The notes under the pieces: model-generated
Told to the model about the DNA's origin: nothing
Databases searched by the model: none
What the model saw: only the letters and a program-made list of their open reading frames with translations
NCBI RefSeq assembly: GCF_003350375.1
Contig: NZ_QQAR01000021.1
Coordinates: forward strand, 1 to 51,410
Direction: 5' to 3'
DNA: 51,410 nucleotides
Source of the DNA: Flavobacterium sp. AG291
GTDB lineage: Bacteria; Bacteroidota; Bacteroidia; Flavobacteriales; Flavobacteriaceae
Part shown: positions 1-9,682 of the stretch, piece by piece
Position numbering within the stretch: the stretch's first letter is position 1
Layout: each line of letters starts with the position of its first letter
Made by a program: the position numbers and the translations under genes

Positions 1-68
1 ACCCGGAATATGACGGAACAACAACCGTGATACGTGAATTTAAATCGCATTTCTCACTGAAGAGATAA
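1..68 (+). CDS. C-terminal end of a T9SS type B sorting-domain protein (partial)
   Basis: Only the last 21 codons plus the TAA (66-68) are in the window; the start lies upstream. The frame reads PEYDGTTTVIREFKSHFSLKR, the usual end of the gliding-motility-associated C-terminal domain (T9SS type B), which directs large cell-surface proteins through the type IX secretion system. The nucleotide sequence is nearly identical, in inverted orientation, to the end of another such gene at the far end of the window (51240-51307). A strong hairpin terminator follows. What the missing N-terminal part does cannot be told. Confidence 0.8.
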   Translation, partial: PEYDGTTTVIREFKSHFSLKR

Positions 69-90
69 GAATGCAAAAACAATAAAAAGA

Positions 91-121
91 ACCGGGCAGC
101 CAATAGCTGCCCGGTTTTTGT
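91..121 (+). terminator. Rho-independent terminator
   Basis: A perfect 10-bp stem ACCGGGCAGC (91-100) pairs with GCTGCCCGGT (106-115) around a 5-base loop, and a T-rich tract follows. It closes the T9SS protein gene ending at 68. Confidence 0.9.
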
Positions 122-227
122 TTTTATAAGGAGATTGAAATAAATATTGATATTTGACGAAATACTATTAAGCATATATAGTATAAAATGATATTTTTAT
201 GCCCTTTGCTAACTTTTGCGACCTTTC

Positions 228-3053
228 ATGAAAATCAAATTACATCATTTATATTTTACTGTTTTAATCCTGGCTGTTCAATTGTGTTTTGCACAGACTC
301 CAGAATCACGTGAAAAAATACTGATAGATTCCGGTTGGCGGTTTTCTTTTGGGCATCCGTCAGATACAGAAAAAGATTTTAATCATGGCACTGCTTACTT
401 TTCATATTTAGCCAAAACAGGGAATGGGGATGGAGCCGCTTCACCCGGATTTGATGATCGAGCATGGAGAGTATTGAATTTGCCTCATGACTGGGTAGTG
501 GAGCAACCGTTTAGTGAAAAGGGGAGTTTCAGTCATGGTTTTAAAGCGGCGGGCAAAGGTTTTTCCGACAAAAGCATTGGCTGGTATAGAAAGAGTATAG
601 ATATTCCTCAAAGCGATTTAGGTCGAATCATTACAATTAAGTTTGATGGGGTTTTTCGTAATTCTAAGGTGTGGTTTAATGGTCATTTTTTAGGAACAGA
701 AGAAAGTGGATATAACGGATTTGAATATGACATTACAGCTTATGTAAATTATGGAGGGACTAATACTATAGCTGTTCGTGTTGACGCTTCTATGGAAGAA
801 GGCTGGTTTTATGAAGGTGCCGGAATATACAGGCATGTGTATCTGCAAAAAACAGCTCCGTTACATATAATGACTAATGGAACATATATTACGACAAATG
901 TTACTAACGATTTTGCGGAAGTAAAAGCAGAAGTAGGGATTCAGAATCTTGGTGAATATAAAGGAAATATAGAGTTGCATCAGGCAATTTTTGATCCGAA
1001 AGGAAGCCGGGTAGCTTCTGTGGTAAGTAAGGGGTATACTTCTGGATATTATCATAACAGTTTGATTCAATCGGAGCTAAGGGTTAACAATCCTCTACTT
1101 TGGGATTTAGACACACCAAATCTATATCGTTTAGTATCACAAATAAAAATAGATGGAAAAGCTGTAGATAGCTATGAGACTATTTTTGGGATCAGGACAA
1201 TACAATTTGATGCAGAAAAAGGTTTCTTTCTGAATGGCAAAAATATAAAGCTAAAAGGGACGAATAATCATCAGGATCATGCCGGAATTGGTGTTGCGTT
1301 ACCTGATGTTATGCAGTATTATCGCATCAGCAAATTAAAAGAAATGGGTTCAAATGCTTACAGGTGTTCTCATAACCCGCCCACACCAGAAATGCTTGAT
1401 GCCTGTGACAGACTTGGTATGCTTGTGATTGACGAAACGCGACTTATGGGTATTAACGATTTGCATCTTGGCAGTCTTAAAAAAATGATTGAACGCGATC
1501 GTAATCATCCCAGTGTAATTTGTTGGTCTGTTGGTAATGAGGAGTGGAATATTGAAGGGAATATAACAGGAGAGCGTATCACTAACACTATGCAGTCTTT
1601 TGTGAAAAGTATTGATCCTACACGTCCGGTAACTGTTGGAATCAGTAGTGGATTCAAAAGCGGCATATCGTCAGTAGTAGAAATAATGGGGTATAACTAC
1701 ATGGGGAATGGGGATATAGATGCTCATAGGAACGAATTTAAGCAACAGCCGGGAATGGGAACTGAAGAAGGCTCGACTTTTGCGACCAGAGGCGTTTACT
1801 TTACAGATGATTCAAAACATTATAAAAGTGCCTATGATGCCAAGCCAAGACCGTCTTTTTATAGTATAGAAGAGGGATGGAAGTTTTATGATGCAAGGCC
1901 TTATCTGGCAGGGATGTTTATTTGGACAGGATTTGATTACAGAGGAGAGCCTACGCCTTACGGATGGCCTTCGGTTACCTCTTATTTTGGTATGATGGAT
2001 GTTTGCGGATTTCCTAAAGATAACGTGTATTACCTAAAATCGTGGTGGGGGAAAGAACCAGTGCTTCATGTGTTTCCGCATTGGAACTGGCAGGGAATGG
2101 AAGGTAAAGAAATAGATGTCTGGGTTTATTCTAACTGTGATGAGGCAGAACTATTTCTTAATAAAAAGAGTTTAGGCAAGAAAAAAATTGAACATAATGG
2201 GCATCTTGAATGGAAAGTTAAATACGAACCCGGCAAACTGGAGGCTATTGGCTATAAAAATGGTAAAAAGATTTTGTCAGATGTTAAGCAAACTACAGGA
2301 GCAGGGCAAAATATCAAATTATCTCAGGATAGATTCTTAGGTGATAAGAATGCTGATGTAGCTATTGTAACAGTTGAAATAACCGATAAAAAAGGATTGC
2401 ATGTTCCTACCGCAGATAATGAAGTTTCATTCGAAATAAAGGGAGGAAGAATATTAGGGGTTGGTAATGGTAATCCAACTTCTCTTGAAAAAGATCAGTT
2501 TATTGATGAGATTAAAACAGTTTCAATTACAGATTTTAAAGAACAGGCACTTACCGGTGCTAATTTGCCTCAGCAGCTTCCTGTGTATCCTGATAATTGG
2601 AGAGAAGCCTTTAAAGACAGGGATTATAAAAATTTAGCTCCGTCTTATGTATACAAGGGACAGTTTATACTTGAAAACAAAAGCCAAAATGATTTGGTTA
2701 CCTTCTTTTATCAGAAGATAGGAGTGGAAAGTGTAGTATTTGTTAATGGTATTAAGGTAAATGCTTCAACGGAAGATTCGCTGAAATATATACTCAGTAA
2801 TGAAACCCTGAAAGAAGGCGAGAATAGTATTGTTATAGTAGCGACTCCGATTCATAAGGTTAAAGACTGGGATGTTATCAATTCTAATCCGGGAGTGATA
2901 CAGATTATTATACCTGCTGAAAAATGGAAACGTAAGTTGTTTAATGGGTTAGCTCAGGTAATTGTTGAATTAAAAGATAATTCAGAAGTAGAACTGATTG
3001 CTAAATCAGAAGGTTTGAAGACGGCTATTTTAAAAATTCAAAAGAAAAAATAA
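228..3053 (+). CDS. Secreted glycoside hydrolase family 2 (beta-galactosidase-like)
   Basis: Predicted 941-aa exported glycosidase. The ATG at 228 is chosen over an in-frame TTG at 216 because it starts directly with a signal peptide (MKIKLHHLYF...LCFAQ). GH2 order is visible: N-terminal jelly-roll sugar-binding domain (about 35-210, with the DLPHDW-like NLPHDW motif), Ig-like domain, then a TIM barrel. The barrel carries the acid/base region VGNEEW (E438) and a likely nucleophile region GTEEGS (E513/E514), followed by WTGFDYRGEP. C-terminal beta domains resemble DUF4982 (VYSNCDEAELFLNKKSLGKK) and further sandwich domains. It stands alone, with no SusC/SusD pair beside it. Beta-galactosidase is the likeliest activity; beta-glucuronidase or mannosidase activity cannot be excluded from sequence. 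Confidence 0.88.
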   Translation: MKIKLHHLYFTVLILAVQLCFAQTPESREKILIDSGWRFSFGHPSDTEKDFNHGTAYFSYLAKTGNGDGAASPGFDDRAWRVLNLPHDWVVEQPFSEKGSFSHGFKAAGKGFSDKSIGWYRKSIDIPQSDLGRIITIKFDGVFRNSKVWFNGHFLGTEESGYNGFEYDITAYVNYGGTNTIAVRVDASMEEGWFYEGAGIYRHVYLQKTAPLHIMTNGTYITTNVTNDFAEVKAEVGIQNLGEYKGNIELHQAIFDPKGSRVASVVSKGYTSGYYHNSLIQSELRVNNPLLWDLDTPNLYRLVSQIKIDGKAVDSYETIFGIRTIQFDAEKGFFLNGKNIKLKGTNNHQDHAGIGVALPDVMQYYRISKLKEMGSNAYRCSHNPPTPEMLDACDRLGMLVIDETRLMGINDLHLGSLKKMIERDRNHPSVICWSVGNEEWNIEGNITGERITNTMQSFVKSIDPTRPVTVGISSGFKSGISSVVEIMGYNYMGNGDIDAHRNEFKQQPGMGTEEGSTFATRGVYFTDDSKHYKSAYDAKPRPSFYSIEEGWKFYDARPYLAGMFIWTGFDYRGEPTPYGWPSVTSYFGMMDVCGFPKDNVYYLKSWWGKEPVLHVFPHWNWQGMEGKEIDVWVYSNCDEAELFLNKKSLGKKKIEHNGHLEWKVKYEPGKLEAIGYKNGKKILSDVKQTTGAGQNIKLSQDRFLGDKNADVAIVTVEITDKKGLHVPTADNEVSFEIKGGRILGVGNGNPTSLEKDQFIDEIKTVSITDFKEQALTGANLPQQLPVYPDNWREAFKDRDYKNLAPSYVYKGQFILENKSQNDLVTFFYQKIGVESVVFVNGIKVNASTEDSLKYILSNETLKEGENSIVIVATPIHKVKDWDVINSNPGVIQIIIPAEKWKRKLFNGLAQVIVELKDNSEVELIAKSEGLKTAILKIQKKK

Positions 3054-3146
3054 TTATTTATATCCTTAATTTAATTTTGGCAGGATATTTGTTTATGGCT
3101 TAAAAACCAATAGATTATTGCAGGACGATATTTCATAATTATAATA

Positions 3147-3177
3147 TTGTCAGTGTGAGTAACTTTTAGTAAGTTTG
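3147..3177 (+). promoter_or_regulatory. Bacteroidetes-type promoter, near-leaderless
   Basis: TTG at 3147-3149 is followed after 20 bp by TAAGTTTG (3170-3177), a perfect match to the TAnnTTTG -7 element. Transcription should start near 3181, only about 3 bases before the ATG at 3184, leaving almost no leader for a ribosome-binding site. Confidence 0.6.
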
Positions 3178-3183
3178 CGCCGC

Positions 3184-3606
3184 ATGAAATTTTTATCAAG
3201 ATTTTTTATAACACTTTTAGTACTTGTGTTTGCTGGCAATGGTCAGTTAGATGCTCATAGCTATGGGGCAAGCGCAAATACCACGTTATATAAGACTCTT
3301 GAGAATATTGGTAAAGTTCGCTGTGATGTTACTGTAAATAATGAGACCAACTTTATGAGGTCTTCTCATTATTTTGAACCGGATAACAGTAAACTTCGAG
3401 CAACAGATAATGAAGGTGAAGAAGAAGAATTAAATCATACTTCTAAGAAAAACCTACAGCTTAATGGCTATCATATAGCTGCTTTCTTTAATAGTGTTCT
3501 GGCCTCTTTTTATCATGATGATAAAAAGAATACACCGGCCACGGACAACCTTTTTCATTTTACTTCTTACAAGCGATATATCGCATTTCGAGTAATCAGA
3601 ATTTGA
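3184..3606 (+). CDS. Small exported protein upstream of RND pump
   Basis: 140 aa, family not recognised. The ATG at 3184 is preferred to the TTG at 3175, which lies inside the promoter -7 element. Residues 1-28 form a signal peptide (MKFLSRFFITLLVLVFAG...DAHS). The mature part is hydrophilic, with an acidic stretch (DNEGEEEELN), several His (SSHYFEP, NGYHIAAF, FYHDDKK, FHFTSYK) and no obvious enzyme motif. It lies about 150 bp before the RND adaptor gene in the same direction. Its arrangement parallels the small exported gene at 25889 ahead of the heavy-metal RND operon. It may be a periplasmic accessory or sensor of the pump; this is inference from position only. Confidence 0.6.
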   Translation: MKFLSRFFITLLVLVFAGNGQLDAHSYGASANTTLYKTLENIGKVRCDVTVNNETNFMRSSHYFEPDNSKLRATDNEGEEEELNHTSKKNLQLNGYHIAAFFNSVLASFYHDDKKNTPATDNLFHFTSYKRYIAFRVIRI

Positions 3607-3613
3607 TTTTAAT

Positions 3614-3642
3614 GCTGTCGGACAATTCATCTTGAATTGTTT
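3614..3642 (+). terminator. Hairpin after the small exported gene
   Basis: CGGACAATTCA pairs with TGAATTG..TCCG across a 3-base loop, with a two-base bulge. A T-rich stretch follows. It may be a weak terminator or attenuator between the small gene and the RND operon. Confidence 0.4.
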
Positions 3643-3758
3643 CCGATACTCTTATTTTGCAATACATTTTTTATAATGTTATTGTACGTTAGTGTTTTAC
3701 ACTTTCCTTAAAATATTTTACCTAAAATTTATCGTACTGCTTTTAAAGCGAATTAATT

Positions 3759-4838
3759 ATGAAGAAAATCCTCATGCTTACAGGCGTGTGTGGCGTATTG
3801 TTCTTTGCAAGCTGCACATCTAAAAAAGAAGAAAAGAAGGAAGAAACCCATTTTTTGGTTACTAATCCAATTAAAAAGGACACGGCAATCATAAAAGATT
3901 ATGTGTCTCAAATCCATTCAATCCAACACATTGAGTTACGAGCTCAGGAAAGAGGTTATCTGCAAAAGATATATGTTGATGAAGGACAATCTGTAAAAAA
4001 AGGTCAGTTGTTGTTCCAGATTATGCCTAAACTGTATGAAGCCGAGATGCAAAAGGCACAGGCAGAAGCTGATTTTGCAGAAATAGAATACAAAAATACC
4101 AAAAGACTTGCCGATAGTAAAGTTGTTGCGCCTAATGAACTTGCAATGGCTAAGGCTAAAGTTGACAAAGCCAAAGCGGAATTAGCATTAACTAAAGTTC
4201 ACCTTCAGTTCACAGAAATCAGAGCGCCTTTTGATGGTATTATAGACCGTTTTCATGTAAGACTTGGAAGCCTTGTTGATGAGGGAGATTTATTGACTAA
4301 TCTTTCTGATAACAGTAAAATGTGGGTTTACTACAATGTGCCTGAATCGGAATATCTTGATTATAAAGCGACTGCCCAAAATAGCAAACCTACTGTAAAA
4401 CTATTGATGGCAAATAATAAATTGTTTGATTATCCTGGAGTTGTAGAAACTATTGAAGGAGAATTTAATAATGAGACCGGTAATATTGCTTTCAGGGCTA
4501 CTTTTCCAAATCCTAAAGGCTTGCTAAGACATGGTGAGACAGGTAACATTCAAATGGAAGTGCCTATTAAAAATGCTCTTCTGATTCCTCAAAAAGCGAC
4601 TTTTGAAGTGCTAGACAAAAAATATGTTTATGTAATTGATAAAGATAATACTGTGCGCTCAAGAGAAATTACCATTGCTGCTGAGCTGCCTCACATATTT
4701 GTTGTTAGCAAAGGACTTTCTACTGATGACAAAATCCTACTTGAGGGACTACGTTTAGTTAAAGAAAATGAAAAGATCGAATACAAACTGGAAAAACCGG
4801 AAAATGTAATGTCGCATCTTGAGCTTTACGCTGAATAA
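3759..4838 (+). CDS. RND efflux periplasmic adaptor (AcrA/MexA-like lipoprotein)
   Basis: 359 aa. The N-terminus is a lipoprotein signal with the lipidation Cys at C19 (FFASC), followed by a Lys/Glu-rich linker. Two biotinyl-lipoyl half-motifs (ERGYLQKIYVDEGQSVKKGQ and RAPFDGIIDRFHVRLGSLV) flank an alpha-helical hairpin at about residues 90-140. Beta-barrel and membrane-proximal domains follow. The protein joins the inner-membrane pump to the outer-membrane channel. It is the first gene of a three-gene operon; the pump gene starts 26 bp downstream. The order adaptor-pump-channel is standard for HAE1-type drug or solvent efflux. Confidence 0.93.
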   Translation: MKKILMLTGVCGVLFFASCTSKKEEKKEETHFLVTNPIKKDTAIIKDYVSQIHSIQHIELRAQERGYLQKIYVDEGQSVKKGQLLFQIMPKLYEAEMQKAQAEADFAEIEYKNTKRLADSKVVAPNELAMAKAKVDKAKAELALTKVHLQFTEIRAPFDGIIDRFHVRLGSLVDEGDLLTNLSDNSKMWVYYNVPESEYLDYKATAQNSKPTVKLLMANNKLFDYPGVVETIEGEFNNETGNIAFRATFPNPKGLLRHGETGNIQMEVPIKNALLIPQKATFEVLDKKYVYVIDKDNTVRSREITIAAELPHIFVVSKGLSTDDKILLEGLRLVKENEKIEYKLEKPENVMSHLELYAE

Positions 4839-4864
4839 TCGAACTATCATATAAATAAGAAAAC

Positions 4865-7800
4865 ATGTTTAGTAAATTCATACATAGACCTGTATTTGCG
4901 ATAGTAATTTCGATTATGATCGTGTTTATGGGGTCATTGGCAATCAAACAATTGCCAACCTCCCAATTCCCGGATATTGCTCCTACTACGGTAAACATAT
5001 TTATTGCTTACCCAGGTGCGAGTGCGGATGTATTGGTGAAATCTACACTTATTACATTAGAGAATGCTATTAATGGTGTTCAGGACATGCGATATATGGC
5101 TACCGATGCTACCAGTGCCGGTGAAGCTACATTAAGAATCATCTTTGAGCCGGGTACCGACCCCAATCAGGCGGTAATCAGGGTTAAGACCAGGGTTGAC
5201 CAGGTTATGCCCCTGCTACCGGAACTTGTGCAAAGGGAAGGGGTTGTAATCACGCCTATCCAGCCAAGTATGTTGATGTACGTGAATCTTTATGCCAAAG
5301 GCAAAGACATGGATGAAAAATTCCTGTATAACTATGCCAACGTAAAAATGCTTCCGGAAATCAACAGGATTAAAGGTGTGGCAAGATCGCAGATATTAGG
5401 TAGCCGTACCTATGCAATGCGTATATGGCTTAATCCGGATCGTATGCGAGCTTATAATGTTTCGACCGAAGAGGTAATGAAAGCGTTAGGCGAACAAAGT
5501 ATCGTTGGACGTCCGGGACGTATCGGACAAAGTTCCGGTATCAAAGCACAGTCGCTTGAATATGTATTAACATACAAAGGAAGGTTTAGTGAGCCTGAAG
5601 AATATGAGAATGTTATCATACGCGCTAACGCCGAAGGTGAAAGCATCCGTCTGAAAGATATTGGTCATGCCGAACTTGGTAGTGAATTCTTTGATATCTA
5701 TTCTAACCTTGATGGACACCCATCTGCATCAATTGTATTAAAACAGAACTATGGCAGTAACGCGAATGACGTAATCAAGCAGGTTAAAGAAAAGCTTGAG
5801 GAAATGAAACAGTCGTTTCCTCCGGGACTTGATTATAAAATCAGTTATGACGTATCTAAATTCCTTGATGCTTCAATAGAGCAGGTAATTGATACGCTTA
5901 GAGATGCATTCATACTTGTTGCACTTGTTGTATTTATCTTCCTTGGAGACTGGCGATCGACACTTATCCCAATATTAGCGGTACCTGTATCGTTGATTGG
6001 TGCATTCTTCGTTATTCAGTTCTTCGGAATCACAATTAACCTTGTAACCTTATTTGCGCTTGTATTGGCGATTGGTATCGTGGTGGATGATGCGATTGTC
6101 GTCGTCGAGGCCGTTCACGCCAAGTTTGAGGAGTTTCCTCATATAACGCCTTATCAGGCAGTTAAAAAAGTACTTGGAGAGATTAGTGGTGCGGTAATCG
6201 CTATTACTGCGGTAATGGTTTCGGTATTCGTTCCTATATCGTTCATGTCGGGCCCTGTGGGTACATTCTACCGCCAGTTCTCTATTACTATGGCGAGTTC
6301 AATTGTAATTTCGGCACTTATTGCACTTACACTTACACCTGTACTTTGTGCGATGCTTCTAAAAAATCACCACGGTCATGAGAAAAAATCAAACCTGTTT
6401 ACAAGAGCATTAGATAGCTTTAACCGTGGGTTTGATAAAATGACAGGAAAATATGTTAACATCCTTAAACGTATTGTAAGCAGAAGGGTAGTGACATTTG
6501 GTGTACTTATAGCATTCTGTGCGGGTACTTTCTTTGTAAACCAGATACTTCCTTCAGGGTTTATTCCAAGTGAAGACCAGGGTACAATCTATGCGATTAT
6601 CCAGACACCTCCGGGATCGACACTAGAAACAACAAACCAGGTTTCCCAAAAGCTTCAGAAAATATGTGAGCATGTTGATGGTGTTGAATCAGTATCGTCT
6701 CTTGCAGGTTATGAGATCATGACAGAGGGTAGGGGATCTAACGCAGGTACGTGTCTTATCAACCTGAAAGAATGGTCAGAAAGAGAGCATTCGGTTACTG
6801 AGATCATGGAAGAACTTGAGGAGAAAACCAGAGATTTAGGAGCTAAAATTGAGTTCTTTGAACCGCCGGCCATTCCAGGTTTCGGTTCGTCAGGAGGTTT
6901 TTCTATGCGTCTTCTTGACAAAAATACTACCGTAGATTATCAGGATTTCGACAAGATCAACAAACAGTTTATGGATGCTCTTGGCAAACGTAAAGAGCTT
7001 TCAGGTCTGTTCTCATTCTTCGCGGCTAACTATCCTCAATATGAACTTGAAATTGACAATCAGTTAGCGATGCAAAAAGGTGTGTCTATAGGAAAGGCTA
7101 TGGATAATCTTGACATACTTATTGGTAGTACTTATGAGCAGGGATTCATCAAATTTGAGCGTTTCTTTAAAGTATACGTTCAGTCGGATCCTAAGTTCAG
7201 GAGATTGCCTTCAGACATATTAAACCTTTATATTAAAAATGATCAGGGTCAGATGGTGCCATACTCAGCATTTATGAAACTGGTTAAGAAACAGGGGCCA
7301 AATGAGATTACTCGTTATAACATGTATAACTCGGCAGCAATCCAGGGTCTTCCTGCAAAAGGTTTTACAACAGCTGAAGCAATTGCGGCCGTTCGTGAAG
7401 TGGCAAAAGAGACACTACCAAAAGGTTATGATATTGCATGGGAAGGTCTTTCATTTGACGAGGCTAATAAAGGAAATGAGTCTATTTATATTTTCCTTAT
7501 CGTATTGTCATTCGTTTATTTCGTTCTTGCAGCACAGTATGAAAGTTTCATCATTCCATTAGCGGTAGTATTCTCACTTCCTGTTGGGGTATTTGGTTCA
7601 TTCCTTTTACTTGAACTAATGGGCTTACAGAATGATATCTATGCTCAGATCGGTCTGATCATGCTAGTCGGGTTACTCGGTAAGAACGCGGTACTTATTG
7701 TAGAGTTTGCAGTCCAGAAGCGACACGAGGGTATGTCTATATACGATGCCGCTATTGAAGGAGCCAAAGTACGTTTCCGTCCAATCCTTATGACATCATT

Positions 7801-8059
7801 TGCCTTCATCGCAGGTCTTATTCCGTTGATCCTTGCTAGTGGTGCAGGAGCTATTGGTAACAGGACGTTAGGTTCGGCAGCAATGGGAGGTATGTTATTC
7901 GGTACTATTTTCGGTGTAATCATCGTACCGGGTCTATACTATATCTTCGGCTCTATAGCTGACGGAAGAAAACTGATAAAAGATGAAGAAGACAGCTCAT
8001 TATCAGAAGAGTTTGTTCATCAAATTGACAACTTCAAAACTACTGAAGAACATGAATAA
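4865..8059 (+). CDS. RND multidrug efflux pump, HAE1 family (AcrB-like)
   Basis: 1064 aa, typical for AcrB/MexB homologues. The N-terminus MFSKFIHRPVFAIVISIMIV is the usual first TM helix (FIxRPVFA). The proton-relay pair is present in TM4 as GIVVDDAIVVVEAV (D408/D409, matching AcrB D407/D408). Two large periplasmic loops separate the TM1-TM2 and TM7-TM8 pairs. It is the proton-driven pump subunit, expected to export hydrophobic drugs, bile-salt-like compounds or dyes. It lies between adaptor and channel genes; the channel gene start overlaps its last codons (ATG at 8052, stop 8057-8059), implying coupled translation. Confidence 0.95.
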   Translation: MFSKFIHRPVFAIVISIMIVFMGSLAIKQLPTSQFPDIAPTTVNIFIAYPGASADVLVKSTLITLENAINGVQDMRYMATDATSAGEATLRIIFEPGTDPNQAVIRVKTRVDQVMPLLPELVQREGVVITPIQPSMLMYVNLYAKGKDMDEKFLYNYANVKMLPEINRIKGVARSQILGSRTYAMRIWLNPDRMRAYNVSTEEVMKALGEQSIVGRPGRIGQSSGIKAQSLEYVLTYKGRFSEPEEYENVIIRANAEGESIRLKDIGHAELGSEFFDIYSNLDGHPSASIVLKQNYGSNANDVIKQVKEKLEEMKQSFPPGLDYKISYDVSKFLDASIEQVIDTLRDAFILVALVVFIFLGDWRSTLIPILAVPVSLIGAFFVIQFFGITINLVTLFALVLAIGIVVDDAIVVVEAVHAKFEEFPHITPYQAVKKVLGEISGAVIAITAVMVSVFVPISFMSGPVGTFYRQFSITMASSIVISALIALTLTPVLCAMLLKNHHGHEKKSNLFTRALDSFNRGFDKMTGKYVNILKRIVSRRVVTFGVLIAFCAGTFFVNQILPSGFIPSEDQGTIYAIIQTPPGSTLETTNQVSQKLQKICEHVDGVESVSSLAGYEIMTEGRGSNAGTCLINLKEWSEREHSVTEIMEELEEKTRDLGAKIEFFEPPAIPGFGSSGGFSMRLLDKNTTVDYQDFDKINKQFMDALGKRKELSGLFSFFAANYPQYELEIDNQLAMQKGVSIGKAMDNLDILIGSTYEQGFIKFERFFKVYVQSDPKFRRLPSDILNLYIKNDQGQMVPYSAFMKLVKKQGPNEITRYNMYNSAAIQGLPAKGFTTAEAIAAVREVAKETLPKGYDIAWEGLSFDEANKGNESIYIFLIVLSFVYFVLAAQYESFIIPLAVVFSLPVGVFGSFLLLELMGLQNDIYAQIGLIMLVGLLGKNAVLIVEFAVQKRHEGMSIYDAAIEGAKVRFRPILMTSFAFIAGLIPLILASGAGAIGNRTLGSAAMGGMLFGTIFGVIIVPGLYYIFGSIADGRKLIKDEEDSSLSEEFVHQIDNFKTTEEHE

Positions 8060-9494
8060 GAGATTTAATAAAGGTATATATTTAGCATTGGCCTTAGCTG
8101 CGCTGGCTGTTACCGGCTGTAAGCTACCGGCAGATGCAGTGCAACGCACCGAAAATAAATCGGTTCCGGGAGAGTATGTAAAAGGTACTGCACAGGATAC
8201 CATTAACACAGGTAAAGTAAAGTGGAAAGAGTTTTTTAAAGACCAGAATCTGGTGGCTCTTATAAATACTGCGCTTACTAATAACCAGGAGCTGAACATA
8301 ACACTTCAGGAAATTCAGATTAGCAAAAACGAGATTAAAGCCCATAAAGGAGAATATTTGCCCTTTGTAGGTTTAAGAGGTGGTGCCGGATTTGAAAAAG
8401 TAGGTGAGTATACAAGAAATGGTGCTACAGAAAAGAATCTTGAAATTGTTCGCGGTAAAGAAAATCCGGAACCGCTTCCTGATTATATGATTGGCGCTTA
8501 TGCTAACTGGGAACTTGATATCTGGGGCAAACTTCGCAATGCTAAAAAAGCCGCTGTAAACAGATATCTTTCTTCGGTTGAAGGCAAGAACTTTATGGTG
8601 ACTAATCTTGTTGCAGAGATTGCCAATTCATACTATGAGCTTCTTGCACTTGATAACCAGATGGAACTGGTTAAAAAGAATATAGAACTTCAGACGAATG
8701 CATTGGAGATCGTTAAGATCCAGAAGGAGTCTGCCAGAGTGAACGAACTTGCAGTACGCAGGTTCCAGGCTCAGGTTTTGAACACGCAAAGTCTTCAGTA
8801 TGATATTCAGCAAAAGATTGTTGAGACTGAAAATAGGATTAATTTCCTTGTAGGTAGATTTCCTCAGCACGTAGACAGGTCTTCTTCTAATTTTACAGAT
8901 TTAGTACCTTCTCAAATAAACTCAGGTATCCCTTCGCAGCTTTTGGAAAACCGTCCTGATATTCGTCAGGCAGAGCAGGATCTTGCTGCAGCCAAACTGG
9001 ATATTAAAGTAGCTAAAGCAAGATTTTATCCTCAAGTGGGTATCTCGGCAGGAATAGGTTACCAGGCATTTGACCCTACTTACCTGATTAAGCCGCAATC
9101 ATTACTTTATTCATTAGCAGGTGATCTTGCAGCACCTTTAATTAACAGAAATGCAATTAAGGCTGCTTATTATACTTCTAACTCTAAACAGGTTCAGGCA
9201 GTATATAATTATGAAAGAACTATTTTGAATGCTTATATAGAAGTAGCCAATCAGGTTGCTAAAATTGACAATTCAAAGAAAGCTTTCGACCTGAAATCGC
9301 AACAGGTTGACGCACTTAATCAGTCGATAGATATTTCTAACGACCTGTTTATGTCGGCCAGAGCTGATTATATGGAAGTTTTAATGACACAAAGAGATGC
9401 TTTAGAATCTAAGTTTGACCTTATAGAGACTAAGCTTCAGCAATTAAACGCTACTGTGAACATTTATCGTTCACTTGGTGGCGGATGGGAATAA
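8052..9494 (+). CDS. Outer-membrane efflux lipoprotein (OprM/NodT family, TolC-like)
   Basis: 480 aa from ATG 8052. This start is chosen because it gives a clean lipoprotein signal (LAVTGC, lipidated C23) and overlaps the pump stop by 8 bp; an upstream in-frame start at 7983 would add a charged, non-signal extension. Two repeated OEP halves are visible, with the NxELxI and LLENRPDIRQAEQDLAAAKLDIKVA motifs typical of the family. It forms the outer-membrane/periplasmic tunnel of the RND complex encoded by the two preceding genes. A hairpin terminator lies about 35 bp after the stop. Confidence 0.94.
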   Translation: MNKRFNKGIYLALALAALAVTGCKLPADAVQRTENKSVPGEYVKGTAQDTINTGKVKWKEFFKDQNLVALINTALTNNQELNITLQEIQISKNEIKAHKGEYLPFVGLRGGAGFEKVGEYTRNGATEKNLEIVRGKENPEPLPDYMIGAYANWELDIWGKLRNAKKAAVNRYLSSVEGKNFMVTNLVAEIANSYYELLALDNQMELVKKNIELQTNALEIVKIQKESARVNELAVRRFQAQVLNTQSLQYDIQQKIVETENRINFLVGRFPQHVDRSSSNFTDLVPSQINSGIPSQLLENRPDIRQAEQDLAAAKLDIKVAKARFYPQVGISAGIGYQAFDPTYLIKPQSLLYSLAGDLAAPLINRNAIKAAYYTSNSKQVQAVYNYERTILNAYIEVANQVAKIDNSKKAFDLKSQQVDALNQSIDISNDLFMSARADYMEVLMTQRDALESKFDLIETKLQQLNATVNIYRSLGGGWE

Positions 9495-9529
9495 TTGCTT
9501 ATAAAACGAAAATAGATTGATTGGTTGGT

Positions 9530-9572
9530 AAAAGCCTCTGAAGTCTTCGGACTTTAGGGGCTTTTCGATTTT
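9530..9572 (+). terminator. Rho-independent terminator of the RND operon
   Basis: A 16-bp stem (9530-9545 with 9550-9565, two G-U pairs) closed by a TTCG tetraloop is followed by a T-rich tract. Confidence 0.9.
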
Positions 9573-9625
9573 TGGATGTAATTTTTAATACTATTTTTAG
9601 TAAGTATTGTAATAAATTTAAGATA

Positions 9626-9652
9626 CTTACAAGTTATGTAAGCGTAAATTTG
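9626..9652 (+). promoter_or_regulatory. Promoter -7 element with upstream dyad
   Basis: TAAATTTG at 9645-9652 matches TAnnTTTG and lies 31 bp before the ATG at 9683. Just upstream, CTTAC-N7-GTAAG (9626-9642) is an inverted repeat placed between the expected -33 and -7 regions, so it could be an operator. A wider dyad TAAGTAT...ATACTTA (9601-9629) overlaps it. Confidence 0.45.
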
Positions 9653-9682
9653 ATTGTTATTATAAATAATAATCAAAAAATT

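Noticed and set aside
210..219. TAACTTTTGC before the GH2 gene as a near-leaderless promoter like those at 3170 and 25876
   Set aside because: Spacing inside the element is off by one base and no TTG lies about 20 bp upstream.
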